Origin: Candidatus Zixiibacteriota bacterium
GTDB lineage: Bacteria > Zixibacteria > MSB-5A5 > GN15 > FEB-12
Reading direction: 5' to 3'
Assembly: GCA_034003725.1 (NCBI GenBank)
Contig: JAVEYB010000008.1
Coordinates: 121,772-185,771, forward strand
DNA: 64,000 bases
The notes beneath the pieces are model-generated. The model had not been told where the DNA came from. It worked only from the letters and a program-made list of their open reading frames with translations, and searched no databases. Numbering within the stretch: position 1 is the stretch's first letter; each line of letters starts with the position of its first letter. The position numbers and the translations under genes are program-made. This document shows, in pieces, positions 16,186 to 25,807 of the stretch.

Positions 16186-18108
16186 ATGGGAAAGGTAATC
16201 GGGATCGATCTGGGCACGACGAATTCGTGCGTGGCGGTGCTGGAGGGAAAGGATGCGGTTGTCATCCCCAATCAGGAAGGGGCGCGCACGACTCCGTCGG
16301 TGGTCGCGTTCACCCGTGACGGCGACCGGCTGGTGGGCGCGGCGGCCAAGCGCCAGGCGGTCACCAACCCGGAGAACACGGTGTTTTCCGTCAAGCGGTT
16401 CATGGGACGGCATCACAGTGAAGTGAACGCGGAAGAGAAGATTGTGCCGTATCTCGTGACCGAAGACGAGTCGGGGAATGCGATGGTCGAGGTGCAGGGA
16501 AGAAAGTACGCACCGCCGGAAATATCGGCGATGGTGCTGGCATACCTGAAAAAAGCCGCTGAGAATTACCTTGGCCACGAAGTCAAGCAGGCGGTTATCA
16601 CGGTCCCGGCCTATTTCAACGATTCCCAGCGCCAGGCGACCAAGGACGCCGGCCGGATTGCCGGTCTCGACGTTTTGCGCATAATCAACGAACCGACCGC
16701 GGCATCGCTCGCCTACGGTCTCGACAGAAAGAAAGCCGAGAAGATTGCGGTCTACGACTTGGGCGGCGGCACGTTTGACATTTCGATTCTGGAGATCGGT
16801 GACGGTGTGTTCGAAGTACGCTCGACGAACGGCGACTCCCACCTCGGCGGCGATGACTTCGACCAGGCGGTCATCGACTGGATGGCCGATGAGTTTCGCA
16901 AGAGCAACGGGATCGATCTGCGCAAGGACCGCATGGCGCTGCAGCGCTTGAAAGAGGCGGCCGAGAAGGCGAAGATCGAGTTGTCATCGACGATGCAGAC
17001 GAACATCAACCTGCCGTTCATCACGGCCGATCAATCCGGGCCCAAGCACCTGGATCTGACGTTGACCCGCTCGAAGTTCGAGCAGCTGGTCGATCATCTG
17101 GTCCAGCGAACGATCGAGCCGTGCAAACGGGCGCTTACCGACGCCCGGCTGTCCACCGGTGAGATTGACGAAGTGGTCCTTGTCGGCGGCATGACGCGCA
17201 TGCCGAAAGTGATCGAGACGGTGAAGAGCCTGTTCGGCAGGGAGCCGCACAAGGGCGTGAATCCCGACGAGGTGGTCGCGGTCGGAGCCGCCATTCAGGG
17301 CGGCGTGCTTTCGGGAGACATGCAGGATATCGTGTTGCTCGACGTGACGCCGCTGTCGCTGGGGATCGAGACGCTGGGCGGCGTGATGACCACCCTGATC
17401 GAGCGCAACACGACTATTCCGACCAAGAAGTCTCAGATATTCTCGACCGCCTCGGACAACCAGCCGGCGGTCTCGATCCACGTCCTGCAGGGCGAACGCA
17501 AGATGGCGATCGACAACCGCACGCTCGGCAAGTTCGACCTGGTCGGTATTCCGCCCGCGCCGCGGGGCATTCCGCAGATCGAGGTAACGTTTAATATCGA
17601 TGCCAACGGTATCGTGCATGTCAGCGCCAAGGACATGGCGACCGGCAAGGAGCAGTCGATCAAGATTGAAGTGTCGTCGGGATTGTCCGATCAGGAAATC
17701 CAGCGCATGGTGAAGGACGCCGAGAAGTACGCGGACGAGGATAAGAAGAAGGCCGATCTCATCACGGCGCGCAACGAGGCGGACCATCTGGCGTACACGA
17801 CCGAGAAGACCATCAAAGAGCACGGCGACAAAGTCTCGGCCGAGGAGAAAAAGAAGATCGAGGAAGCCATCGAGAACCTGAAGCGGGCGCAGGCGGGCGA
17901 ATCGCTCGAGGCGATCAACAGCGCCAAGGAAGCGCTCATGCAGGCGTCGCACAAGCTGGCCGAGGAGATGTACAAGCAGGCGCAGTCCCAGCAGCAGACA
18001 GCGGGCGCGGGGACGGCGCAGCCGGGGCCGCAGCCGTCCGGTGGCGACGGTGACAAGGACGGTGCGGTCGACGCCGATTATGAAGTGGTCGACGACGACA
18101 AGAAGTAA
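16186..18108 (+). CDS. dnaK: Chaperone protein DnaK (Hsp70)
   Basis: This 640-residue Hsp70 starts at 16186 with GTGAGG upstream and the invariant [20 protein letters not shown]. The ATPase domain has [29 protein letters not shown] and [10 protein letters not shown]. The substrate domain begins near [16 protein letters not shown], and the helical lid ends in a Gly/Gln-rich linker and an acidic tail ([12 protein letters not shown]), typical of bacterial DnaK. It works with DnaJ (5 bp downstream) and GrpE. Confidence 0.99.
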   Translation: MGKVIGIDLGTTNSCVAVLEGKDAVVIPNQEGARTTPSVVAFTRDGDRLVGAAAKRQAVTNPENTVFSVKRFMGRHHSEVNAEEKIVPYLVTEDESGNAMVEVQGRKYAPPEISAMVLAYLKKAAENYLGHEVKQAVITVPAYFNDSQRQATKDAGRIAGLDVLRIINEPTAASLAYGLDRKKAEKIAVYDLGGGTFDISILEIGDGVFEVRSTNGDSHLGGDDFDQAVIDWMADEFRKSNGIDLRKDRMALQRLKEAAEKAKIELSSTMQTNINLPFITADQSGPKHLDLTLTRSKFEQLVDHLVQRTIEPCKRALTDARLSTGEIDEVVLVGGMTRMPKVIETVKSLFGREPHKGVNPDEVVAVGAAIQGGVLSGDMQDIVLLDVTPLSLGIETLGGVMTTLIERNTTIPTKKSQIFSTASDNQPAVSIHVLQGERKMAIDNRTLGKFDLVGIPPAPRGIPQIEVTFNIDANGIVHVSAKDMATGKEQSIKIEVSSGLSDQEIQRMVKDAEKYADEDKKKADLITARNEADHLAYTTEKTIKEHGDKVSAEEKKKIEEAIENLKRAQAGESLEAINSAKEALMQASHKLAEEMYKQAQSQQQTAGAGTAQPGPQPSGGDGDKDGAVDADYEVVDDDKK

Positions 18109-18113
18109 TCGGC

Positions 18114-19271
18114 ATGGCCAAACGCGACTATTACGACGTGCTCGGGATCGATCGCGGCGCCGACGAGGCGGCGATCAAGTCCGCCTATCGCAAGAAGGCG
18201 ATGCAGTATCACCCCGATCGGAATCCCGGCAACGCCGACGCGGAAGAGAAGTTCAAGGAAGCGACCGAGGCCTACGAGATTCTCAAAGACCCGCAGAAGC
18301 GGCAGATGTACGACCAGTACGGTCACGCCGGGATCGGCCAGGGGGCCGGTTTCGGCGGCGGGTTCGGCGGGTTCGAGCACTTTGACATCGGCGACGCGCT
18401 TCGCGCCTTCATGCGGGATTTCGGCGGCGGCGGATCGATATTCGACGAGTTTTTCGGCGGGGGGGGAATGCGACGGCGTTCCAACCGTGGAGAGGACCTT
18501 CGCATCCGCATCGCCCTCACGCTCGAAGAGATCGCCTCCGGGATCGAGAAGAAAATCAAAGTCAACCGACTGGTGCGCTGCGACACGTGCTCGGGCAGCG
18601 GCGTGGCGGCCGGATCGTCGCGCAAGACCTGTCCGCAGTGCAAGGGGGCCGGGCAGGTGCGGACGATCACGCGCACGTTCCTCGGCACCGTGCAGCAGGT
18701 CAGCACCTGCACTATGTGCCGTGGTTCAGGCGAGATTGTCGCCGACCCCTGCAAGACGTGTTCCGGCGAGGGGCGGGTGCGCGGCACCTCGGAAGTCTCC
18801 ATCAACATCCCCGCGGGCGTCTCGAGCGGCAATTACATGACGGTCGACAACATGGGCAACGCCGCGCCGAACCAGGGCGAGCCCGGAGATCTGATTGTCG
18901 TATTCGAGGAGAAGGAGCACGAGAAATTTACCCGCCACGGCGACAACGTCCTGTACGAACTGGCGATTTCGTTCGGACAGGCCGCGCTTGGCGCCGAACT
19001 CGAGGTGCCGACCATCAACGGGTACGCCACCCTGAAGATCCCCCCGGGAACCCAGTCCGGCAAAGTGCTGAAGCTGCGCGGCAAAGGGATACCGCATCTG
19101 CACCAGAGCGGACGCGGTGACCAGCTGGTGCAGCTAACCGTCTGGGTCCCGACCAAACTTTCCGCCGAAGACAAGAAGCTGTTGGAGAAGCTGGAGAGTT
19201 CGGAGCAGTTCCGTCCGCCGGAAGCCAGCAAGTCGTTCTTCGACCGGCTTCGCGAAACGCTGGGAGTGTGA
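18114..19271 (+). CDS. dnaJ: Chaperone protein DnaJ (Hsp40)
   Basis: A type I DnaJ of 385 residues. The J domain (1-70) contains YHPDRNPG with the HPD triad. A Gly/Phe-rich linker follows (about 76-120). The zinc domain has four CxxCxGxG-type repeats: CDTCSGSG, CPQCKGAG, CTMCRGSG and CKTCSGEG. The substrate-binding C-terminal domain follows (INIPAGVSSGNYMTV, GKVLKLRGKGIPHL). It delivers unfolded proteins to DnaK and stimulates its ATPase. The stop overlaps the region of the prmA start. Confidence 0.98.
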   Translation: MAKRDYYDVLGIDRGADEAAIKSAYRKKAMQYHPDRNPGNADAEEKFKEATEAYEILKDPQKRQMYDQYGHAGIGQGAGFGGGFGGFEHFDIGDALRAFMRDFGGGGSIFDEFFGGGGMRRRSNRGEDLRIRIALTLEEIASGIEKKIKVNRLVRCDTCSGSGVAAGSSRKTCPQCKGAGQVRTITRTFLGTVQQVSTCTMCRGSGEIVADPCKTCSGEGRVRGTSEVSINIPAGVSSGNYMTVDNMGNAAPNQGEPGDLIVVFEEKEHEKFTRHGDNVLYELAISFGQAALGAELEVPTINGYATLKIPPGTQSGKVLKLRGKGIPHLHQSGRGDQLVQLTVWVPTKLSAEDKKLLEKLESSEQFRPPEASKSFFDRLRETLGV

Positions 19272-19273
19272 GC

Positions 19274-20155
19274 ATGAACGAGGTACAACCGGATCGATAT
19301 ATCGAGGCGCGGATCGACGTCCCGCGCCCGGTGGCCGACGCCGTCTGCAACTACATCATCGACAATCTCACGCGCGGTATGATTCTCGAGGAGGAAGAGG
19401 GCTCCGCGATCACCGGGATTATTTTCTACCTGCCCGAGACATTCGACCCACACTACAAAGAACGGCTCACCGAATACATACAGGCCATCAGCGACGACCG
19501 CACTTTCGAGCCCACGGTCCGTGAGAAACTCATCAAAAACGTCGAGTGGGTTCAGCAATATCGTGAGTCGATACGCCCCCTCGTTGTGGCCGGCGACGTC
19601 GTTGTTCGCCCCCCGTGGGAGCAGGCTCCCGAGGGCGCGTTCATAGAAATAGTGATTGAGCCGAAGATGGCTTTCGGCACCGGGTCGCACGAAACGACCC
19701 GCTCGTGCATGGGTGTACTCCGGAGCCGGATCAGGGGCGGGGAACGGTTCCTTGATGTCGGGACCGGCTCGGGCATCCTGTCTATCCTTGCCGACAAGCT
19801 CGGTGCAGGCTATATCAAGGCGATCGACTACGACGAAGTCGCGGTGGAGAACTGCCGCGAGAATTTCGTGATCAACGACGTTTCGGCTCCCCACGAGGTC
19901 GCGCTCGGGACGATCAGCCGCGCCGATGACGACGACCCGTACGACATCGTCGTCGCCAACATCATCAAAAGCACTATTCTGCCCTGGCTGGATCGGCTGG
20001 TCGCGTTGACCGCTCGCCCCGGACTTCTGATCCTGTCCGGCCTGCTCGAATCCGATGTGCCGGAGATCACCGGCGCTCTCGCGGGGCTGCGCCAGGCCAA
20101 CGTTCACGTAATCGAGGACAACGCCTGGCGCACCGTTGTCGTCGAGCGGCAGTAG
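19274..20155 (+). CDS. prmA: Ribosomal protein L11 methyltransferase PrmA
   Basis: PrmA uses S-adenosylmethionine to methylate ribosomal protein L11. Visible landmarks are the N-terminal substrate domain with WVQQYRESIRPLVV and VVRPPWEQAP, the FGTGSHETTRSCMGVL motif, the SAM-binding FLDVGTGSGILSILA loop, and DIVVANIIKSTILPWL (NILA-type motif). The ATG at 19274 lies 2 bp beyond the dnaJ stop; a GTG at 19268 that overlaps dnaJ is also possible. The dnaJ-prmA-rsmE order is common in bacteria. Confidence 0.95.
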   Translation: MNEVQPDRYIEARIDVPRPVADAVCNYIIDNLTRGMILEEEEGSAITGIIFYLPETFDPHYKERLTEYIQAISDDRTFEPTVREKLIKNVEWVQQYRESIRPLVVAGDVVVRPPWEQAPEGAFIEIVIEPKMAFGTGSHETTRSCMGVLRSRIRGGERFLDVGTGSGILSILADKLGAGYIKAIDYDEVAVENCRENFVINDVSAPHEVALGTISRADDDDPYDIVVANIIKSTILPWLDRLVALTARPGLLILSGLLESDVPEITGALAGLRQANVHVIEDNAWRTVVVERQ

Positions 20156-20157
20156 CT

Positions 20158-20904
20158 ATGACGCCTCCTGTATTTTATGCCCCGCCCGAGAATGTCGGCG
20201 ACGACCAGATCGTGTTGCCGCTCGATGAGTCCCGGCACGCCCGTCAGGTGATGCGCCTGACGCCCGGAGCGATTGTCATGGTCGTTGACGGCCTCGGATC
20301 GGCGTGGCGCGGCGAGATCAGCGGCGGCGACTCGATGTCGGTCACCGTGTTCATTCACCAGCCGCTTCGCAATTTCGGCGAACCAAGCGTGCGCCTGACG
20401 CTGGCAGTCGGACTGTCTCAGGCATCCAAGCTCGACAGTATCGTCCAACGGGGCACCGAGCTCGGCGTCATCAGGTTCGTGCCGGTGATTACGGCGAAGT
20501 CGAAGGTGAAGCTGGAGGATCCGAAGCGGGCGCGTTCTCGCGTAACCCGTCTCGAGCGTGTGGCGCTGGCCGCAATGAAACAGTGCCGGCGCAGTTACCG
20601 GCCGGAGATCGCGGCGCCGCTGCCGCTGACGGACTACCTCGCCGATACTGATCCTGAGTCCGTCAGACTTGTTTTTCACCCCGCTCGAGACGCTCGGCCG
20701 CTGGGCGAGATCGGTTTCCCCGACTCGACCCGTCGGGTGACGGCGCTCACGGGTCCGGAGGCGGGCTTCGCCCCCGATGAAATCGCGCTGGCACGCGCGG
20801 CCGGCTTCGACGTGGTCGGACTCGGGCCACGGATTCTCCGTTCCGAAACGGCGGCGCCCGTGATCTGCGCCCTCATCATGGAACGTCTCGGCGAGTTCAG
20901 CTAG
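20158..20904 (+). CDS. rsmE: 16S rRNA (uracil-1498-N3)-methyltransferase RsmE
   Basis: A SPOUT-class methyltransferase of 248 residues. The N-terminal PUA-like domain contains ESRHARQVMRL. The catalytic domain shows the family pattern GLSQASKLDSIVQRGTELGV, a KQCRRSYRPEI motif, and the SAM-binding knot LTGPEAGFAPDEI followed by LGPRILRSETAAPV. It starts 2 bp after the prmA stop, so it is translationally linked. Confidence 0.96.
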   Translation: MTPPVFYAPPENVGDDQIVLPLDESRHARQVMRLTPGAIVMVVDGLGSAWRGEISGGDSMSVTVFIHQPLRNFGEPSVRLTLAVGLSQASKLDSIVQRGTELGVIRFVPVITAKSKVKLEDPKRARSRVTRLERVALAAMKQCRRSYRPEIAAPLPLTDYLADTDPESVRLVFHPARDARPLGEIGFPDSTRRVTALTGPEAGFAPDEIALARAAGFDVVGLGPRILRSETAAPVICALIMERLGEFS

Positions 20905-20933
20905 ATCTCTGTCGTGCCGATATAGCGATTATC

Positions 20934-21716
20934 ATGGATACCATCTATTTCGTACTGGTCGGCGTGGTCGGACTGTGTATCGGCTCGTTTTTGAACGCGC
21001 TGATCTACCGGATTCCGCGCCAGTTGTCGTTTGTCATGAACCGCTCGATCTGCCCTTCGTGCAAGGCGCAGCTCGCGTGGTATCACAACATTCCGCTCGT
21101 CAGTTACGCGGCGCTTCGCGGAAAATGCGCGTTCTGCCGCGCCCGGATTTCCGTCCGCTATCCGCTGGTGGAAGCGGCCAATGCCGCGTTGTACCTGTAC
21201 TTTTACTGGCAGCTCGGTTTTGCGCCGGAGTTTTTCGTGTTTGCATACCTGTCATCGGTCCTGCTTGCGATCTTTTTCATCGATCTCGATTTTCAAATCA
21301 TTCCAAACCTGTTTACGTACTCCGGAGTCGTGCTGGGACTCGCCGTTTCGTTTCTCCCGGGCGGACTGACGCCGGTCCAGTCGCTGATCGGTTTTTTGGT
21401 CGGCGGCGGGGCGCTGTACCTTATCGCCATGCTCGGTGACTGGCTGTTTAAAAAGGAGTCCATGGGTGGGGGAGATATCAAGATGGCGGCGATGCTGGGG
21501 GCTTTTCTCGGCTGGCAGCAGGTTCTCTTTGTTTTTATCGCGTCCGCCGCGATCGGCTTGCTGGTGTCTATCGTCGTGATGATGGTCTCCGCCAAAATGC
21601 GCAAAGAACGGGTCATTCCGTTCGGTCCGTTCCTTGCCGGCGCGGCGATGCTGGCGATCCTCTACGGTGACCGAATCATCGAATACTACCTCAACACCTT
21701 CGTGCGCATCCACTGA
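20934..21716 (+). CDS. Prepilin leader peptidase / N-methyltransferase (A24)
   Basis: This inner-membrane aspartic peptidase cleaves and N-methylates type IV prepilins and pseudopilins. At 260 residues it has the cytoplasmic methylase segment with two CxxC pairs (SICPSCKAQ, GKCAFCRAR), followed by about seven membrane helices. The catalytic aspartates are D117 or D119 in FFIDLDFQIIPN, and D181 in MGGGDIKMAAMLGAFLG. It lies away from the pilus operon (42-50 kb), whose FTLIELV-type leaders it is expected to process. It is in line with rsmE, 29 bp downstream. Confidence 0.95.
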   Translation: MDTIYFVLVGVVGLCIGSFLNALIYRIPRQLSFVMNRSICPSCKAQLAWYHNIPLVSYAALRGKCAFCRARISVRYPLVEAANAALYLYFYWQLGFAPEFFVFAYLSSVLLAIFFIDLDFQIIPNLFTYSGVVLGLAVSFLPGGLTPVQSLIGFLVGGGALYLIAMLGDWLFKKESMGGGDIKMAAMLGAFLGWQQVLFVFIASAAIGLLVSIVVMMVSAKMRKERVIPFGPFLAGAAMLAILYGDRIIEYYLNTFVRIH

Positions 21717-21775
21717 TCCGGGCCGTTCCGGTTCTCAACCTTGCGGGCGACCTGTCCGACAATGGTAATAGAACC

Positions 21776-23626
21776 ATGGCTAAACACGCTCATCGATACG
21801 AATCGGAAATCCGGCTGGGCCTGATGGCCACCGTGCTGGTGCTGGTTTTCCTGAACTTTGTCTCGCTGTTTATCATCTACCGTGCCCGGTCGACCAAGCA
21901 GGATGAAACGGCCCGATCGCTTCACGCGGCGGCCGTGGCAATCTCTCGCGTCGTGCAGGCCGGCTATCCGGCGGGGCTGCCGGAGGAGACGATCGATGCG
22001 CTCCGTCAGCAGTACACCCTCAGGGCGCTGTACCTGCTGCCGTCGCGTCCGCAGCAAAACGATCCGTCCGGACGGCGGCAATGGTTCGGATCGGTGGCGG
22101 CGCACATCCCGCAGGAGCGAATCGCCGAACTGGCGTCGAAACTCATCGACGCCGACTTCACCACGCTCACGCGCGCCGAGGACGACGAATATTACTACCT
22201 CTACCCGGTGCCGGCCCGCGCGGGGCATTCACTGCTGGTTATCTCGCGCGACGTTCCTGAACTGGCGTGGCTGGATGACGCGGGGGAGACGATCCTGATC
22301 GTCGGGCTTGCCGCTTTGGGACTGGTGGTTGTCACGATGTTGTTTCTGTACCGGGCGATCGTCGCGCCGTTTGTTGCCCTTCGCATACAGGCCGCGCAGG
22401 CCGGTCGGCTGCCCGGCGATGAAGGCGCCGACGCAGAGGCCGTGGTCGAGGAGTATCAGCGGGTGATCGAGGAACTCCAGGAAAACCGGGCCCGGTTGCA
22501 GCAATTGAACGAACAGATAAGCCGACGCGCCGATTCACTCGAGCAGTTCAATTCGTACCTGCTGCGGGCGGTCGATTCCGGCGTCGTAACGTTGTCGCCC
22601 GATGGACGCGTACAGACGCTGAACGCGGCCGCGGGCCGCCTGCTGGGAATCGAGCCGCCGACCGCCGCGCATCTGTCTTACGAGGGAGTCTTCGCCGTCA
22701 ATGAGTCGCTGTTGCTGGCGGTGCAGGCGGCGCTGGCGCACCTGCCCAATTCCGGCTATGCGGAATATTCCATCTCACGCGGTTCGCTCGGCACGGTTAC
22801 GGTCGGTGTCACGATCTCCAGTATCCGCGACAACGACAACAACCGTATCGGACTGACGGTGCTGCTGAACGACGTCTCCGAAGTCGTGGAGCTTCGCCGC
22901 CAGCTCGAAGAGCGGAAACGCCTCGCGGCGCTGGGCGAGATGGCGGGCGGGCTGGCCCACCAGCTGCGCAACGCGATGGGGGTGATCGCCGGGTACGGCA
23001 ATCTCCTGAGAAAACGGCTGGCGCAAATTGACGAACCCCTCGATTCGATCCAGGCGTTGATGAACGAGACAGCCGAGGCCGAGGCGCTGGTCAAGCAGTT
23101 TCTGGACTTCTCCCGCCCGTGTGACCTGCAACTGTCGACCGTGTCGCTGCCGGGCGTGATCGATGAGGTTCTGGAGACGTTCCGGGTGCGGGCCGATTGC
23201 GCGGACATGACGTTCCGGGTGGACCATGCCGACGCCGACCTCATGGTGAGGATTGACGTACTCCTGTTCAAACAGGCGCTCAAAAATCTGGTCGATAACG
23301 CGGTTGCGTCTTATGGCGACGGGTACGGGACAGTGACCGTCTGCAGCGCCCTGACAGGCGATGCGATCTGGCTCGAGGTGATTGACAAGGGGCACGGCAT
23401 CGCGCCGGAGAACATAGAGAAAATCTTCACGCCGTTTTATTCGTCACGCGCGTCGGGGACGGGGCTTGGCCTGCCGCTGGCGCGCAAGATGATCGAACTG
23501 CACGGGGGAACGCTGCTGTTGTCCACCACGTCGGGCGAGGGCACCACCTTCTGTCTAACGCTCCCCGTAAGCTGTTGTGTCGCAGGGGACAACCTCCCTT
23601 CGGCTATGGCCGCGCCGGGCCGGTAG
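21776..23626 (+). CDS. Membrane-bound PAS-containing sensor histidine kinase (NtrB-like)
   Basis: The 616-residue protein has membrane helices at about 15-36 and 172-193 flanking a periplasmic domain of about 135 residues. A helical linker and coiled coil (205-260), a PAS domain (about 262-370), and a HisKA domain follow, with phospho-acceptor H395 in GGLAHQLRNAM. The HATPase domain has the N box KNLVDNAVASYG, DKGHGIAPENIEKIF and GTGLGLPLARKM. The layout matches kinases that partner NtrC-type regulators. No regulator is adjacent; the sigma-54 activator at 9726-11072 is a candidate partner, but the pairing is inferred. Confidence 0.92.
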   Translation: MAKHAHRYESEIRLGLMATVLVLVFLNFVSLFIIYRARSTKQDETARSLHAAAVAISRVVQAGYPAGLPEETIDALRQQYTLRALYLLPSRPQQNDPSGRRQWFGSVAAHIPQERIAELASKLIDADFTTLTRAEDDEYYYLYPVPARAGHSLLVISRDVPELAWLDDAGETILIVGLAALGLVVVTMLFLYRAIVAPFVALRIQAAQAGRLPGDEGADAEAVVEEYQRVIEELQENRARLQQLNEQISRRADSLEQFNSYLLRAVDSGVVTLSPDGRVQTLNAAAGRLLGIEPPTAAHLSYEGVFAVNESLLLAVQAALAHLPNSGYAEYSISRGSLGTVTVGVTISSIRDNDNNRIGLTVLLNDVSEVVELRRQLEERKRLAALGEMAGGLAHQLRNAMGVIAGYGNLLRKRLAQIDEPLDSIQALMNETAEAEALVKQFLDFSRPCDLQLSTVSLPGVIDEVLETFRVRADCADMTFRVDHADADLMVRIDVLLFKQALKNLVDNAVASYGDGYGTVTVCSALTGDAIWLEVIDKGHGIAPENIEKIFTPFYSSRASGTGLGLPLARKMIELHGGTLLLSTTSGEGTTFCLTLPVSCCVAGDNLPSAMAAPGR

Positions 23627-23634
23627 AAAAGTCT

Positions 23635-23661
23635 TTGGCACCCCGCACTTTTTGTTATATT
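23635..23661 (+). promoter_or_regulatory. Putative sigma-70 promoter of efp
   Basis: TTGGCA (23635-23640) and TATATT (23656-23661) are 15 bp apart, shorter than ideal. The predicted start, about 23668, leaves a short leader with GGAGG before the ATG at 23687. Confidence 0.4.
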
Positions 23662-23686
23662 GTCCCGACATTTTTATGGAGGTTGC

Positions 23687-24247
23687 ATGTATTCTGTCTC
23701 GGATTTCCGGAAAGGGCTGGCGGTAGTTGTCGACGATCAGCCGTATTACATTGTCGACTACCAGCATTTCAAAATGGGCCGCGGCAAGGCCAACGTTCGC
23801 ACCAAGCTCAAACACATCAAGACGGGCGCCGTGGTGGAAAAAGTCTTCAGCACCAGCGATAACTTCAAGCCTCCGGATATCGAACGCCGACGCATGCAGT
23901 ACCTCTACGAAAACACGGGTCAGTTCACCTTCATGGATTCGCAGACGTTCGACCAGATCGAAATCGATGTCGACCATCTGGGCGACGCCAAGTGGTATCT
24001 GATGGAGAATGAGCAATATCAGTTGCTCTTTCTCGATGGTGCTGCGATTTCCGTGGATCTGCCGGCCTCGGTCGTACTCGAGGTCGTCGAGACCGAGCCT
24101 GCGGCTAAAGGAGATACCGTCACCAACGTCACCAAGCCCGCGAAGCTGGAGACGGGGCTCGAGGTGAAGGTTCCCCCGTTCGTAAAGGTAGGGGACCGGG
24201 TGAAGGTCGATACGCGTACGGGCGAGTATCTCGAACGCGCCAACTGA
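23687..24247 (+). CDS. efp: Translation elongation factor P
   Basis: EF-P rescues ribosomes stalled at polyproline stretches. The ATG at 23687 has a GGAGG site and begins the family sequence (MYSVSDFRKGLAVVVDDQPY). All three beta domains are present, with GDTVTNVTKPAKLETGLEV and the C-terminal VKVDTRTGEYLERA signature; length 186 aa. The ribosome-facing loop reads FKMGRGKANVRTK, so the residue aligned with the modified Lys34 of E. coli is Arg32. Arg at this site is typical of rhamnosylated EF-P, but no modifying enzyme is in the window. An RNase HIII gene follows 14 bp later. Confidence 0.97.
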   Translation: MYSVSDFRKGLAVVVDDQPYYIVDYQHFKMGRGKANVRTKLKHIKTGAVVEKVFSTSDNFKPPDIERRRMQYLYENTGQFTFMDSQTFDQIEIDVDHLGDAKWYLMENEQYQLLFLDGAAISVDLPASVVLEVVETEPAAKGDTVTNVTKPAKLETGLEVKVPPFVKVGDRVKVDTRTGEYLERAN

Positions 24248-24261
24248 GCGCCGGCTGATCG

Positions 24262-24903
24262 ATGCGCATTATCGGGATCGATGAGTCCGGCAAGGGTGAC
24301 TTTTTCGGGCCGCTGGTCATAGCGGCCCTTGTTGCTGACAGTTCCCGGGAAGAGGAACTCCGATCGCTCGGCGTCCGCGACTCCAAAACCATGACGCCGG
24401 GGCGGATCGCGTCGATCGCGGAAATCCTGCAGAAGAAGTTTGTCCACTCGGTCGTGGTCGTCGGTCCCGAGAAATACAATCAACTGTACAAGAAGATCAA
24501 AAATCTGAATCGGCTCCTCGGATGGGGACATGCCCGCGCAATCGAAAATGTCCTGATGGAGGCTGAGGCTGATCTTGCGATATCGGACAAGTTCGCCGAC
24601 CCCCGTGTCATCGAGAACGCGCTGTTGGAGAAATCGAAGGCGTTGCCGCTTCAGCAGCTGGTACGGGGTGAATCGGTTATTCAGGTGGCGGCGGCGTCCG
24701 TTATCGCCCGAGCGACGTTCGTCAAGCAACTGGAACGTCTCTCCGGCAAGTACGGTGTAGAGCTGCCCAAAGGGGCGGCGGCCCAGGTCGATGCCGCCGG
24801 GCGGGAGTTGGTGCGAAAATACGGACCCGACGTGCTGGCGCAGGTCGCCAAAATTCATTTCAAGAACTACCGGCGAGCGACCGACGGTCTGCTGTCGCTG
24901 TGA
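24262..24903 (+). CDS. rnhC: Ribonuclease HIII-type enzyme without the N-terminal substrate-binding domain
   Basis: This enzyme cleaves the RNA strand of RNA-DNA hybrids. The N-terminus IGIDESGKGDFFGPLVIAA is the RNase HIII form of the active-site motif (D7, E8). LGVRDSKTMTPGRI, the basic YNQLYKKIKNLNRLLGWGHA segment and AAASVIARATFVKQL are also typical. It is only 213 residues, about 90 shorter than classical RNase HIII, and lacks the TBP-like N-terminal domain. It starts 14 bp after efp and is probably cotranscribed. Confidence 0.9.
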   Translation: MRIIGIDESGKGDFFGPLVIAALVADSSREEELRSLGVRDSKTMTPGRIASIAEILQKKFVHSVVVVGPEKYNQLYKKIKNLNRLLGWGHARAIENVLMEAEADLAISDKFADPRVIENALLEKSKALPLQQLVRGESVIQVAAASVIARATFVKQLERLSGKYGVELPKGAAAQVDAAGRELVRKYGPDVLAQVAKIHFKNYRRATDGLLSL

Positions 24904-24934
24904 GCGAGAACCATGTGCGGCTGCCCGGCCAATC

Positions 24935-24968
24935 GCAAATAAAAAGGCCGGGCGAATCACCCGGCCTT
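24935..24968. terminator. Bidirectional terminator between rnhC and the convergent lipoprotein gene
   Basis: AAGGCCGGG (24944-24952) and CCCGGCCTT (24960-24968) form a 9-bp stem. The flanking AAATAAAAA gives a U tract on the minus strand. Confidence 0.7.
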
Positions 24969-24997
24969 CGACACAGCATACGCGGTCTCCTGCTACG

Positions 24998-25807
24998 TTA
25001 CTTCAGACCGACTCCGTAGTCGACAATCTCGCCGACCACGCTGCCGGTGTAGGGAGCGCGGGGCGTGGCCCCGAGGACATATTTAGCCAGGCCGACGCCC
25101 GGAACGAACCAGTAGTAATTCGTCGTGCCGTAAGCGCCTTCGTTTGATACCCGTACAGCGCCCGCATAGACTGTCCCATCGGAAAGAACTATGCTCTCAA
25201 CCGTCTGTACCTGCATCATCGTCCCGCCGGACGTCGGAAAACTTGTCCGGAGCGGACGATCATCGGCGCCGTTGCCGTCGCTGCCGTCGTCGGCCTGATC
25301 ATCGGTTCCCTGTTCAAGCACATCTTCAAACGTGCCGTTATCATCACCCGTCGCTATGTCCGTGACATCTCCGTCCGTGTCTGTCGCATATCGCTCCAGA
25401 TCGGAAACATCATAGCGATCCCACTGGGCTCCGGGTCTCAGCGGGAGGCTCAGCAGTCTCTCGGGCGACGACGCGCCCGAAGCGAATATGTACAGAGACG
25501 AGTCGGTAACGACTACGTAGCTCGTCGTTCGACGAGTGTTATCGTCCCACCCGTACAGCGGATAGGCTTGGTACTCGTAAAGAGCCTGCTTTTCGCCAAC
25601 TTCGAACGTCACGGTCTCCCTGTGACCGTCGGCATACCGCACGTTCATGACGGTTGCATAGTCGGCCGCGAGCGGGAAGTAGGCGGCGACCGGCGCCGGG
25701 TCGAACGCGACCTCCGAGATCAGCACCCGATCCGCGTCGTCTGAACATCCAGCTGCAAGCGTTGACAACGCAACAATCAGAAATGAGCGCACGACTAGAC
25801 GCATCAT
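24998..25807 (-). CDS. Lipoprotein of unknown function with acidic insert
   Basis: GGGAGGA precedes the start. The N-terminus is a lipoprotein signal (MMRLVVRSFLIVALSTLAAGC, Cys21) followed by SDDAD. The 269-residue protein has two beta-rich parts, around DYATVMNVRYADG and YYWFVPGVGLAKYVLGATP, the latter like proteins that bind hydrophobic ligands or sense the envelope. They are separated by a disordered acidic insert at about 150-200 rich in Asp and Gly. The gene is convergent with rnhC across a shared terminator. Nothing recognisable lies in 25808-26088 upstream apart from possible promoter fragments. Confidence 0.8.
   Translation of the reverse strand: MMRLVVRSFLIVALSTLAAGCSDDADRVLISEVAFDPAPVAAYFPLAADYATVMNVRYADGHRETVTFEVGEKQALYEYQAYPLYGWDDNTRRTTSYVVVTDSSLYIFASGASSPERLLSLPLRPGAQWDRYDVSDLERYATDTDGDVTDIATGDDNGTFEDVLEQGTDDQADDGSDGNGADDRPLRTSFPTSGGTMMQVQTVESIVLSDGTVYAGAVRVSNEGAYGTTNYYWFVPGVGLAKYVLGATPRAPYTGSVVGEIVDYGVGLK

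Noticed and set aside
23636..23660. TTGGCACCCCGC before efp as a sigma-54 promoter
   Set aside because: GG is followed after 10 bp by TT, not GC; no TTGC element is present. A sigma-70 reading fits better.
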